A DNA stretch of 64,000 nucleotides from Zhengitettix transpicula (GCA_037074705.1 CM073590.1:112736100-112800099); one strand, 5' to 3'. Positions 36,109 through 48,767 are shown, counted from the stretch's first letter. The notes: a model not told the origin generated them from the letters alone. Made by a program: numbers and translations.

Positions 36109-37628
36109 CGGTGTTTCCCAACGTGGTGCCCACGCCTCACAGGGGAATAATTCGAAAAAAGCTCGAATCGTATAAAATTTAAAAACCGCTAGCTATGATT
36201 TAACCTATACAAAAGAAAAAATTGTTTTATCTCATTTTGAAATAAGCAGTTGGTAAGTTTGGTGCTTTCCATAGAGTCACACTTGAAAGATTGGAGTAAT
36301 ATAAACTACGTTGTTCTCAGAGAGTACTGTTTACTATGTCTAGTGAAGGAATAGTACGTACTGTATTACAATGGCATGCGCTAAGTTCTTGTCTAATGCT
36401 GGCTAACGTCAACTCCGCGTGTTAAAAGAAAAAAGAACTTAATTTCATACAAAAGCTCGAATGAGCGATAGGTTTACCGATCACAGATTAAAATAAATTA
36501 TTACTTTGTTTATGCACAGAATTATTATTATAGAAGAACCGTGATACGCAAGCTGAAATAGGGCTTCATTAGGTAATAATTCAATTTTTTAGTATAAAAA
36601 AATATGTATATTGTAATATACACTAATGATGGGCTTTTAAATGAAAAGATCAATAAAATTTACAAACAATATTTTTATTGTGGCAATAACTCAAACAATT
36701 ACAAATTTATAATATTGAATTTTTCAGGGTCTTCACTGGGTTTGATAATGGACAAATCAATAATATTTATAATCTTATCAACAACAAATCACAATTAAAA
36801 GAGAAGAAATTTACTCGTCAAATAAACTAGAACGAAATTTAATTGTGAACGAAATTAAAAGTAAAAGGATTGACTCTGATTAACAATTTTAATCAAAAAG
36901 AGAACGAAATCTGACGGCTATCTTTCAATTACGTTTACATAATTAATTTTTTTTTTTAATTGTTACTCACGTCTGTCCAGCATTCCAGCATACCTTCCAT
37001 TTTCGAAACACTATTGTGGGGTTTACACTGCTTCTAAACTCACAGATTCTACACCAAATTTTTAAGCCAAAATTTGATATGATGTCAGGAACTCGGATGA
37101 TCCTCCTTTCGTCATCTATTGGTTGACCGCTCGCCTTAGGTGAATTCTGCGATTTGTCGATTGGGTAGTCTTTATTGTTCCGGACTTAAACCGAAACTTT
37201 TGCTATTTCTGGCCGGCTATGGACACAAAAACTGCTTTTTCTTAGCAGGTTTCGACGTTATACTTTTATGAATGTTTTACTTTGTCCTGCTAATTGCCAA
37301 CCCTGTTGAATTCTCCTTCCAAAACTTATACCTCGACGAGGTCTTTCCGTGAACTCTCTCTCACCATATCTCCCTGCGAACTGAACTCTCGTCTCGCAAT
37401 TTGAGCGCGCATACGCCATTTTGACGGACCTTCCGACAAAGGAACAGAGCCGGGTTTTTCTATTGTTGTTCCAAAGCTCCTGCCGCTACATTGTTATGGG
37501 TTTCTCAAACAATTTAGATTTTTATGTAGAAACAATTAATGTCCTAATTAATTGGAATTACAATATGTTGCATAGGGGGGCATAAAGACTTAGGTGGAGA
37601 AAGGTGAGAAAAAGGTTGGGAAACACAG
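36109..37628. mobile_element. hAT-like non-autonomous element, copy 2, interrupted by a solo LTR
   Basis: Inverted relative to copy 1 at 932-1524. The left end is CGGTGTTTCCCAAC and the right end TTGGGAAACACAG. The body matches copy 1 up to ATATGTATAT at 36602-36611 and resumes at ATATGTTGCATAGGGGGG (37563 on). The sequence between is LTR-5. Confidence 0.8.
36612..37562 (-). mobile_element. Solo LTR (copy LTR-5) inside a hAT-like element
   Basis: A 951-bp unit from TGTAAT to ATTACA, flanked by ATAT at 36608-36611 and 37563-37566. Because uninterrupted hAT copy 1 has a single ATAT at the matching point, ATAT here is a true 4-bp target duplication. Contains GGGTCTTCACTGGGTTTGAT and ACGAAATCTGAC, as in LTR-3. 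Confidence 0.85.
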
Positions 37629-37639
37629 CAGTGGACGGT

Positions 37640-39040
37640 TCTTTTGAGAAACGACAAATATCGACGTTAGCACACAATTTCCAATGAGACATGCTTCCAT
37701 TATAAAACTGCGTTCGTACGGCCATTGGACTTAAATAAATTTGCTTTATATCTTCTATACTGCTAGTGTCTTTCCTAGTGGCGTGTTAACCCGCGATCTT
37801 TGTGGTCCGCTGGTTGGCATTCATCAAATTTTACGCATGATTACATCCTTTGTATCTGAATCTGTATTCTGCACTTACCAAATTGTTCAAAACATTGCAA
37901 TAATTTTACCTCGGGACGACATACACTAACATTATCAACTCTAATTCAACCATTAGTCGGAAGAGGGAAGAAGGGACTTCCTTTTGCGCATTCCGCCGAG
38001 CGAGCTGCACTGGCTAATGTAGCTGTTATTCGGGTTTGGGAGATAATCATATCCGCATCTTTGTCATCCAACTGAAATAATTGATATTCATTGTCAGTTA
38101 AGATAATCACAAAGTTGTCATCTTAATAACTAGATTGAATAAATCTATCTACATTTGAAGGTATTTGTAGACATAAATCATTATCGATTAGTTATTCTAA
38201 TATACTTAAATATTTTAGAATTTTCGATTTCGACGCTTTATTATGCTACTTTAAATTATATTCAATTAAAATAATTAAATATGTTCGTATTTTATGAATA
38301 TTAGTAGCTTATTTTCCTTTTAACTGTCTTCTGATTATAATTAAGACGAAAGTGTTCGACAAGTGATCTCTGTTCACATTAGATTCATTCTCCTCATTTT
38401 TCGTCTATTAGTAAGTCACTGTATTCACAAGTTTGTGCCCACAATCTTTTCCAGGCTATTATCACACTCTTTTTATTTGCCTCTTTGAATGCCCTTTGTT
38501 AATTCAGTATTTCAAACATGATTTTACCTTTTCATTAAACGTACCGTTTTTAAACAATAATTTGTTGATAATATTTTCTCTAAGACTGAAGTAATATGAA
38601 TGCAGCCAACTTTTTAAAGAAGGCCAGCAAACTGTCAAACTGTTTTTCCATGTTGTTTAACTTTGCTTTGTAATTATCCCATTTATTCACCTGCATAGTT
38701 ACATATTATGCCGATCTCTAATAGCTGCAACGTATGTGTAAATAAAAATTCTAGATCTCCAGATTTAAATAAATGTATTCAAAAATTTAAATTCGTGTAT
38801 AATAAAAATCATATATAAAAATGGTTTTCAAGGAAAGGCACTAAAAATTAAAAATGTGCAGTGAAAAAGGGAATATAAATTCAAAATTTGTTTATTTGCA
38901 TTTTATCTAAAGCTAGCGAAACATTTGTATTTTAAATACTATAACAAGTGGAAAAAGTTCTAAATTTAGAACCTAGTTGGGAAAATTACAAAAAAAAGCA
39001 GTATGATAGAACAAAATTAGGACTGAAATAAATTTACGTC
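37640..39040. other. Gene-free stretch
   Basis: No supported gene. The 62-codon frame at 37741 shows no recognisable family. Confidence 0.45.
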
Positions 39041-39044
39041 CGAT

Positions 39045-39235
39045 TGAAAATAATGAATAGGAAAGATAGCCAATTCAGACAAAAAAAAGTTATAATATAA
39101 ATACCACACAACGTTTCTGGGATCCTTGTCCCTTTCGTCAGTTCCGAAGAAGACCCTAGAGTGACACAAGTACACTTGTCAGTTGACAAAACTCAAAAGA
39201 AGCTTTTATCTGAATCTTTCCTATTCAAAATTAGG
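39045..39235. repeat. Foldback repeat, copy 4 (right arm truncated)
   Basis: The left arm AAGATAGCCAATTCAGAC with ATAATATAAATACCACACAA is intact. The right side keeps only ATCTGAATCTTTCCTATTC. Minus strand 39112-39141 reads CTGACGA, a GGGA/TCCC stem, and GAAACG. Confidence 0.75.
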
Positions 39236-39239
39236 AATG

Positions 39240-40391
39240 AATAATTAAATGATGGCAATGTAAATTTTTAAAAAATGTGAAGTTATATTTTGCGGAACTG
39301 AAATTGACACATTTTATTTTACTTCTTCGTATTTTGCCACAGAGAAGAAATATCTCTCAGCAAGGAAAAACTGCTCTTCACAAAGGAAATTGTAAGCTCA
39401 AGTGAACCCTCAGATGGACACTTTGAACCGAACCTTCTACTTCGGGAAAATAAAACAAATTTTAATCTCATATGTGTCATGCATTTGACAGCACTGGAAT
39501 ATCCTTGAATGTTTATACAATGAAAGAGTTCTTAGAAAATTATTGCAAGCAGATTCACTAGGGGGTCATATTGTTATTTCTGCAAATAGTAGAATGAAAA
39601 TTATTAGTTGATATTAATCATGACTCTGAAAGTGTCTAAAATATTACAGGCACCAAATTAATATACTAATGTTGACTAATCGTGTTTATAATTGCTCATA
39701 AAAATATGTCGCTGGCACAATTGTTGCAAAACGGTATATTATGTGATCGTATATTGAATATAATATTAATTTAAAAGTCTTTTACGTTGATAAATAAAGT
39801 AAGTTTTCTAAATAATTTTTTTGGTTACATTTTTACCAGACTTATCAAATAACCCTCGTACTTAGCAACACTGATTTTACCATATTGAGTTTGCAAAATT
39901 CAAGTAACAATTTTGAGAGTGACTGAACTCGACTGTAAAAGCTGTGTACACGTACATTTACTAGAAACTTTGTATTAGATTCTAATTTTTCTCTCGAAAG
40001 TGAACTACGGTGGCATTTGAAGTGTTCCTTTTGCATTTTCGTTCCAATATTTTCCTCATCAGTTAGCTTATACTCAAAATATTTTAAGTATGATCATTTC
40101 AATGTTTTCTGTTACACTATATCATACATTTGTTTGTAAATACCTACTTAAACTTCAACTGGAGAATGATTTACACCGATATGTTATCGAATTTAAGGGT
40201 CAACTTTATCATGTTGGCTAAACTGCTCTGAAGTTTCTAAAGACTCATTTTGAAATGAATAAACGTAAACATAAACAAGTTCGTCTCGTTTTGTGTTTAC
40301 GTGTATGTTGCCGGAAATGAGGAAAACTAGGAAAAAGTTGGGATGGAATATGGAAACGTTTGAGATATTTTAGCTATAGTAACTTGTCCCC
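39240..40391. other. Region upstream of B4GALT7
   Basis: Presumed promoter side. No TATA box or other element stands out near 40392. Confidence 0.4.
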
Positions 40392-41746
40392 ATGGTCACA
40401 AAACTATCTCATGGAATGGGATGTCGTATTTGGAATATAAAATCTTTAGCATTATGTGTATTAGTTACATTTTTATTAGGATGCTTAATTGCGTTGTCAC
40501 CGATAACAACAGGTACAATTAACATTATTTTCAAATTTATATATCACTTCCAATCAAATCATGACAATTTTATTTTTATTTTTAGAAAATTGTCAATGTG
40601 CACAGCAGACACGTGACGTGTCTCAGAAACATTCCCAAAATAAAGTAAACGAATATAATTCAGAAATTTCACCACATAAGTTAGCTGTTTTGGTGCCATA
40701 TAGAGATAGGTTCGAAGAATTACTTGACTTTGGACCTCACATGCACAAATTTTTGAATGAACAAAAAGTTAACCACAATATTTATGTGCTGAACCAAGTA
40801 AGATATTAAAAATACTTGGACTATTATGAAGCTTAACTTATCATTTTGATACTTAATTGAATTTTACAGATTGATCATTATCGATTTAATCGTGCATCTT
40901 TAATAAATGTTGGATTTCGAGAAGTTTGTGCTGAATGTGATTACATAGCTATGCATGATGTTGATTTGCTACCAGTAAATTCAAAGTTGTCTTATAAATA
41001 TCCTGATCGAGGTCCGTTCCATGTCGCCTCACCAGATCTGCATCCTCGGTATCACTATCCAACTTTTGTTGGTGGAATTTTATTGATTACTAGGTAAAAA
41101 AATACTGCATAAATCTTTATAAAAAATGAACAAAGTAATTAATTTAAAATTGCAATTATAGGCATGATTTTGAACGAGTGAATGGGATGAGTAACAAATA
41201 TTGGGGTTGGGGATTGGAAGATGATGAATTTTATGTCCGTCTGAAAGAAGCTAATTTAAATGTAACAAGACCATATGGAATCTTAACTGGTAAAAATAAT
41301 ACATTCAAGTGAGTACAGTAGAATGTTTATTCTATTTTGCTTGATATAAAATCAAATAAGTTGTATCAATCTATAACTGGCAAACAATTAAACATGTGGC
41401 ATTAGACATAAATATAACTATTTGCAGAATTTAATTTATAATTGAAACTAATTTGCTGTGTGATTTATCTTCATGTTACTTCTACAGACACACCCATGAT
41501 AGAATCAGAAGAAAACGAGATATGGCAAAATGTTTTAATCAGCGAGAGGTAACTCGGAAACGTGATAGGCAGACAGGATTGAATGATGTGACTTACACTT
41601 TGGTTGGAACACGCCAATTAATTATTGATGGAGCATCTTTAACTATTCTCAACATTCATCTGAACTGTAACCGGACACTTACACCTTGGTGTGACTGTGG
41701 CAATGGAGTTGTAAATAAATCTCAAAGTTCAAAACAAGGAACCTGA
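40392..41746 (+). CDS. B4GALT7: Beta-1,4-galactosyltransferase 7 (xylosylprotein 4-beta-galactosyltransferase), complete
   Basis: Golgi type II membrane enzyme that adds the first galactose to xylose in the glycosaminoglycan-protein linker of proteoglycans (UDP-Gal donor, Mn2+-dependent). Five exons join in phase: 40392-40512, 40586-40797, 40870-41093, 41162-41308 and 41488-41746, giving 320 residues (human 327). The sequence shows a short cytosolic tail and signal anchor (about 15-36), [15 protein letters not shown], the fold motif NVGF, the metal-binding DVD at about 141-143 in [16 protein letters not shown], and the donor/acceptor loop [15 protein letters not shown] (about 195-209). The C-terminal [13 protein letters not shown] and TPWCDC segments match the insect enzyme. 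Introns are short (72-179 bp), unlike SPEF1. The start is the Met before the anchor. Very confident. Confidence 0.97.
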
Positions 41747-41840
41747 TTAACAGAAAGAGATTTTAAAATGTATTTTTTTCACTTTTTTCATAAAAGTTTA
41801 CTCCACTACATAACTTATTTGCAAATATAATCTTTACAAT

Positions 41841-41846
41841 ATTAAA
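41841..41846 (+). terminator. Possible polyadenylation signal for B4GALT7
   Basis: ATTAAA about 95 bp after the stop. A canonical AATAAA also lies at 42331-42336, which would overlap the tail-to-tail neighbour's 3' region. Confidence 0.4.
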
Positions 41847-42424
41847 ATATACTCTTTGAAAACAAAAAATAAGTAATTTTCCACATTAATGAATTTATTA
41901 GAAAAAGTCTGATATTCAATGATATACCTAACATATATCATTTAATTCAATAGCAAATTTAATGCAGACTTTCATAGTTTATTATTATGCCTTAATACAA
42001 AATGACTTTATATCATTGCATTCCTCTAACACACTATCAAATTATACATAGAAAATTATTTTAATTATTTTTTCTTCTAATATATAATATTAAAAATATA
42101 AATATTCTATGAATGTTTTTAGTGAAATTTTAATAATAATTTTTATCACAGTTATTACAATTTCATGACTTTGTTGCAATTACTGTATATTATATGTATA
42201 GGTTTGTTGAAAAACATTGAAATACATTTGTCACAATTGTGATTTTATACAAAAAATGAGTATATTATAACTATTTTACCCATGAAAAGTGTACATACTT
42301 GAGTAATGTTTTCCACAGGGTTTAAGTAGCAATAAATGAAAATTGAAAATGGATTTCATTTAACTCATTTTTCAATAATTAGCAATTCTGTATTACATGA
42401 ACTCTAAATATCCAAAAAAATATA

Positions 42425-44678
42425 TTAATAGTACAATTTTTTATTAAAGATTGCATTCTGCAAATTTATTGGGTACGGGTTAGAAAATTTATTGCCTGAA
42501 ATGGCTGAAGATACAACATAAATGTCAGGTTTTCGTTTTGTTACAATACGTTCATGAATAACAAGTGCTAATGTTCCTAAACTAACTAGAAATGCTAATT
42601 TAGAAAAAGTAACCAATGCTACAATTCCACCCAAACCAATCATCATTAATGAAATGAGTGATCCCAGCCTATTGACCACAGACAACATCAATGGGAAAAT
42701 TAGTTGCAATCGATGTCCCAAACGACTCTGCCTTATTGAAACATCTGAAATTGCTGTTAAGAATTAGTTTTAGTAATACACACCAATTGAAAAAAAACTA
42801 GTAAGATTATAATTATCTTGCAGTTGCTGTTATATTTGACTTGACTTATATGAAATTTACTAATTTAAATTGTCTCCCAGCATTTAATGCACTAGTTTGT
42901 TTGGAGTAAATTTTACTATGTTCAATTTTTAGATTTAAAATTGCCACCATAAACTGTTAAGTACTAATTACATATTCCCAAAGAAAGAATATCAAAGTAC
43001 AACAATTTCCTTTTCACCAAATAGATGAAATAACCAATAAAAAGACAAAATGAAGTGATACTGTAAATAAAACAACATTTCTGCAATTCTTTTTGCTTTC
43101 ATTAGTGATTAAAACCACAAGAACTATGAGACCAACGCAAGTTCTCAAATAGATCACAGTTGTTCTTTCTTTTACGATAATTTCAAAAGCTTTTGAGTCG
43201 TTAATCACCTGGATTGTGCAATTGTGTCATACCAACTGCTCTTCTATATTTAATCACCTGACAAAGGAAAAAGGATTCCAGAAATGAGTGGTATTTATAT
43301 ATTATCACTTCATTTTGTCTGTTATTTGGCTACTAAATCTAATTAGTATAATTGTAACACATATTATATTTTAATTTGTACAGTTTCTTTAATCACACTT
43401 CCAATATGTGTGGTTAATATGTAACATAAATTTATATTGGGGATTTTTGTGACTAAAGCCAACATGTTTCCTGAAATAATTTAAATTATTATATTATTCA
43501 CGAGTTTAGGTAATGTATTCACCTTAACTTCAAGAAATGTTCAAAATAAATACTGGACATGCTAATAGCAAACTTCCCCTGACTAGAGTTGCTTCGTATA
43601 TGGCTGTTAAAGTCTGGTAATTCATATGACACAACATTATGAAAGTGTGTTTTTTCTGTGATGGACATATTTTAAGATGAAATCATTCTTTTGTTATTCT
43701 CTAGTTAATGAACACACAACAAAGTGATTAATGTTTATAGTTTACAGACAGTGATTATCTTTGTCATTCTTTCTATAAAAACAGAACTGAGGATTCAAGT
43801 TACGTAATATTCTTAACCATTAGTTGTAAAAGGAAGAAGAGGCATATAATAAACGAGTGTTTATAACAACTTAAATTATGTTTATGGAACAAAAAAATTG
43901 TCTTAAAAAGTAAATGATGAAACCAAATTATTTGTAACAAATGCAGTTACTTATAATATGTCCAATACACATTATAAAAATTATGTTCAGAATAGATATT
44001 TAATTTCATACAGAATTCTTAAATGTTGACGTTGGTGTGCTGAATAGCTGTATAGAATATATTGATGGAGAATATGTTAGTAAATTCTTGTGTCAAAATG
44101 GTTTATGGTACAGAGATTTTAGGATTTAGCCGAGCAACAATCGGGAGAATCTGGAACAGCCTGCTAAAATTGGCAATTAACTCTACCAAAGTGTAAAAAA
44201 AAAAAAATTGGATCACAAAAGACATTGAATAATTTGTGTCTTATACTGGATTATACTCGGTAATTTTTTTACTATGACTCTTTCTCGATTAGAAAAATTA
44301 AAGTTTCATGTCATAAGAGAGTGAATATGAAAAATGAAGACAGAATGGAGAATGTGTATGTTCTAGCTGACCAATAAATATTTTCTAATCAGTATATATT
44401 TAAGCAACAATTCCAAGCTATATTTGTTCTTTTCACATTAACCTTTGCCGCAGTAAAAAACTTAAGGCATGTGTTCCCTATAAAAGCAAAATAGATTGTT
44501 TCCTATATTTGCATAAAAATATAAATTTACTATGTAGATATGCATTATTATTATTATTTACATAATATGTGAAATTACCTTGCTGAAAATGAGATTGGTG
44601 TTCAATCTTTGTATTTACTATTGGAGTTATTAAAGTAAACCCTACAATAACAGGCAGAATCCATGACTGTAGAAGCAT
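42425..44678 (-). CDS. Unrecognised small hydrophobic protein, two exons
   Basis: I do not recognise this gene. Two exons, 44579-44678 and 42425-42744, join with good GT-AG sites and matching phase to give 139 residues. The N-terminus is signal-peptide-like (LPVIVGFTLITPIV, about residues 8-21). A second long hydrophobic stretch at about 60-96 (GSLISLMMIGLGGIVALVTF onward) is followed by a basic segment ERIVTKRK and a polar tail ending in KKLYY. The layout (signal, hydrophobic alanine/leucine/glycine block, tyrosine-ended tail) is loosely like short insect Osiris-type secretory-membrane proteins, but the identifying cysteines are absent, so that is a guess. It is tail-to-tail with B4GALT7, with 678 bp between stops. 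Its intron holds a foldback repeat. Confidence 0.65.
42840..42908. repeat. Dispersed repeat, inverted partner at 47935
   Basis: About 65 bp including AATTGTCTCCCAGCATTTAA, found in reverse at 47935-48005 with very few differences. In the intron of the unknown hydrophobic protein gene. Confidence 0.8.
43005..43335. repeat. Foldback repeat, copy 5, diverged
   Basis: Arms start AAAGACAAAATGAAGTGATA and end TATCACTTCATTTTGTCTG. The core at 43258-43286 reads CTGACAA...TTCCAGAAATG, so key bases have been lost. Confidence 0.75.
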
Positions 44679-47600
44679 TTTCTATGAATTCTGCAAAATA
44701 GAAAAATTAATTACGTGAAAGTCTACTATAATTCTATTTATACAATAAAATTGTTTTGTAGTTTTTTTAAATATAATTTATTTGTAATTATGTTTGGGTA
44801 TTGCTTGCTTACTAGTTTGAAATTAAAGAATGGTGAGTAATTTCATCAATTCAAAATTTGCAAACACACAAAAATCAGCACTGTATAACTTTAATCCATG
44901 AATGAATTACTTTGAAATAACATTAAACATATTAAAGAAAATTTAGCTCAAGATATCCCACAGGTCAAGTGCATGTTAATCCTGATTGGTATTTAGGAAC
45001 ATATGGTATACGAGTACACTTAACGATATGATAAAGGTAATTTAAGAGCTGTATCAACAAATTTATTTATTAAATAATTCAAACAGAAGAAATTATTGTT
45101 TCACACAATTTTCAGTTAAGTTCAATAATAAATGTCGAAGATAGTGTTGTATAACTTTACTAAATATAATGAAATGTCAGTCGACACACTGTTAAAAATT
45201 TGTTTCCGATTATGTCTCCATTTTCAATAAAAATTTTACTTTTATAACAATGAATAAGCATAACAGTAATAACTTTATAATCAGTTATAGGAATATTTTA
45301 AAGCAAGTGAAAAGAAAAAAAAGGCAACACCTAAATATAGTTATCTGCTTAATGTTTATAATACAATTATGGATGTAAAATGAAAATTTAATGATATAAA
45401 AAACTTACTAAAACCATATCCCTATACTATAGCGAGTAAATGGGGGAAAAAAACACATTGTAATTACACTTAATAATGCAAAATTTCAGTGAGTTTGCCT
45501 ACTACCTTTGTTTATTTACGCGCCTCTGTAGCGCTATAAGGAATCCCTGTGTGTCATGTTCATACCGCTTAAGCTAGGATGACAGTTCTGAGCGGTGGTT
45601 TGGCCACAAAGCGTGCAAATGAGAGCATGCTTTGGTTTTTTTCCCCCCCGCAGTATTTATTTCTGGGGACTGTTAAATCCTGTCGTAGACGAGGAAGAGG
45701 CAGGATGTCTTACGAGAACTAATCGGTTCTGCGATATCAAAAGAAAGCTCTCAAACATTTATTTCTTACGTTTAGTAGATTGCCGATAGTTCAAATTATA
45801 ACACGCACTAACTGCATTTATTATTTTTTAGATTCGCAATTGTTTGTTCCGAAAAAAATTTGTGGGCAGTTTCAGAAGCATGATTTGAACTTTGGCTGCT
45901 CAAAACAATTTGCCGCAATTTTTAAGAGTTTTCATGCAATTTATCCTGTTATGAAACTAGTCCCATCAGCCCCGACAATTGTTATTATTAACTATTTACG
46001 TAGGTTCGTTCAATTTGCCGTTCAGGTTGAGAACGTGTGTTCTTCTGAAGCAGTGGCAATTTTATAGCGGCAATTCCATTTATGTGCTTCGACCATGACT
46101 AATGCTTGTTCTGTAGAGGTGTGAATTATAACGTACTTCCGTGTTGTGTTTGTCCAACGTCAACTGAGAACTAACATTTTGATGATCCTTAAGTATGAAA
46201 AAAAAATACATTGACAAGAAATATTCTTGACCGTTATTTTTTTCACCTTCAGTAAAACTGAAATGTGGTTCTGTTGAAATAATTTGGATTTGAAATTTAA
46301 TGACCAAGATGTGGCGGCACTGTCCAAAAAAATTTTGGGATAAAATTTGGTCACCATTTTCCGAAGTATAATTTTACATTTTGTTCGTTTTGATTTATTA
46401 AAATAAATTAACAGCCTAAAACAGACGGTAACTTTAGCAAGTGGCGAAAGTAGTTTCTCCCAATTATAATTTATAACTGTTTACGTTCGTCTACTAGACA
46501 AAATCGTCTTAATGGTATGGCCCATTTTGGCAATTAAGCATGAAATTGATGATTAAGTAAATTTAAAAGATGTAATAAAAAGTTTGCTGAACTGCAAATA
46601 AGAAGAACAGTAGTTCATGTTACCTTGTGTTATATTTTCAAAATATTGGCATCTTGATTATTTGGCCAACAATAATAGCATTTACAAATAATTATATGTA
46701 TAAGAATTTGTGGCTAGGTACAGATATTTTTACTATTTTGTACTCCTTGATTATCAATGTTATGTTTCTTTCTAAATATATTTTACTCCTGAATAAGTAT
46801 TAGTTGTAATTTTAAACAAACTACATACCTTTGGAGTATCTTTCATTTTCCATTTAAAGGATAATGATATGGGCTACATTTTTCCACAATTCTGACTTTT
46901 GTTTGCAACTACAATTTTCCTGTGCTCGTATATAATATATGGAAACCATATGCATAAGAAAAATAAAATAAAGACTTTCTTACATTTTCAAGTATTTTTT
47001 TCATGCATTGCTCGGGAGACATTTAATTCACTTTTAATATCAAATACAAATTTCCTATAGTCTAGAAGACTGCATTAATAATAAAATTTCCAAACGAGTA
47101 ATGAAGCTGAGATTCCATTGTTAGGAAACAATCGGCGATCACTATTACCGTAAGTTAAAAGTATGCACGTTAAGTATTGAATGTTTTAGATAAAAAATAA
47201 TCTTCAGTTTAAATACATCGAACTGAGAAACATCCCAGCTAATTTTTAGAGCGTTCTTAACCAAACAAAAAATAATAATATTTATAAAACAGTGTACAAC
47301 TTTGCTTATAAATGGTATTGAATACCCCTGTGCGAATTTTTGCATCTTTTCGTATGGAGAAAGGCCGTTAAAATTGTACGATGGATTTATAGAAACTAAG
47401 GTTGTGTTTACTGTAACTGCGTAATTATAATTCCAGCAGTCAAGATGCCAATAAATATTGGCTGTCACTGGAGAGCGCGTCAAATTTCTTGGTGGCCCTG
47501 TTTAGAGTTTTACTTCGCAGGTGCTACGCCCTCTTCGCATTAGATAGTTAATTCGTGCTGTTTCCCCTCCCTCAATCAGCGCCACACACCATGGATGCCG

Positions 47601-47934
47601 ACGCGTGCTATAACCCCACGCCTTGTCTGCTGCCAATCATCTGAAAGATAGCTTCATACAGCTTTAAGTGAAGTAACTATTGTTCCTCATATATATGCAT
47701 TCAGCGTATATTTCCTAAAAGTTACAAATAATGCTGGATTAATTAATATAATGAATTACATTAATGTTTATGTAATAATCATGTATACCTTTTGCGGAAA
47801 ATACTATCTAACTGCATTAGAGCTGATGACCAATAGAGAAATAAATTACGAAGTGCCGAAATTCACATTATGTTCATTTTAAGCAATATCCTTTTACGAT
47901 TACGTAATGAGAACAAAAGAAAATATCACTAAGC
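44679..47934. other. Gene-free stretch
   Basis: Several open frames of 60-112 codons (for example 47145-47483 minus, 45780-46067 plus, 46080-46357 minus in two frames) show no recognisable domain, start context or splice partner. I do not call them genes. Confidence 0.5.
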
Positions 47935-48129
47935 TTACTCCAAGCGAACTTGTGCATTAAATGCTGGGAGACAATTTAAATTAGTACATTTCAAATTAGT
48001 CACGGAAAAGAAAATAATTCGACAATAATCTCTTTGCCATAACGGAATTTAACTGGCATCGAGACCGTCACGTATCTTTGATCACGAATCCCTTGATGGT
48101 CAATCCCCGACCTGTGCCGATGGGGGTTA

Positions 48130-48440
48130 GGTTCAACTTAACGACTGGTACCAGAAATTAGCACAGTACCTTGGGTGCCTAAAAAATTCCGGTGCATTAA
48201 GAAAGTACAAAGTAGTTCTGGTACCGTAAAGTAGTAAAAAAACTCTCCTGGACTCATGAATTCAGCGGTACCTTAAAGAAATTATACAGATTAAAGAAAG
48301 CCCCCCGTATATTAAGTGAGTTAAAAATCTTTATGGTACCTTAAGGTAATCAAGAATACTCCCGGTACCACAAAGGAGTTAATTATTCTCCCCGTAACTT
48401 ACAAAAGATAAAAAATATTCACGGTACCTTAAAAGGGGGG
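48130..48440. repeat. Degenerate GGTACC-rich tandem array
   Basis: CGGTACCTTAAAG-like blocks recur about every 40-50 bp (near 48143, 48221, 48259, 48338, 48374, 48423), each followed by a purine-rich and ATTCTCC-like segment. Looks like a decayed minisatellite. A weaker continuation extends to 48620. Confidence 0.6.
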
Positions 48441-48767
48441 TGAGATACTACAGAGACCAAGCTACTACTCCTTGGTTCGACAGCCCTACCGAGACGACTG
48501 CCAGATTGTCATCTTACATGACATTCTGGATTTAAGAGCGACCCTCCAGAGACCTTAAGTGAATGAAAAATACTTCCGGTAGTTTTAAGGGATGAAAATA
48601 ATAATTCAAGTACCATAGAGGGCTCTTAACAATCTCATTTGAAGAACGTTTACACCCTATATTTGAACAACTCCTATTAACTGTTGGAGTATTACAGGAT
48701 TCAATCGAAATGTTTCTGCATTCGTTCATTATTTATATACATTTCTTACCGCAAAGTTAGTACACCT

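Noticed and set aside
45780..46357. Cluster of 65-95-codon frames on both strands
   Set aside because: No shared domain and no splice-compatible partners; probably old transposon sequence.
47145..47483. 112-codon open frame, minus strand
   Set aside because: AT-rich, no domain, no conserved start or splice partner, not seen elsewhere.
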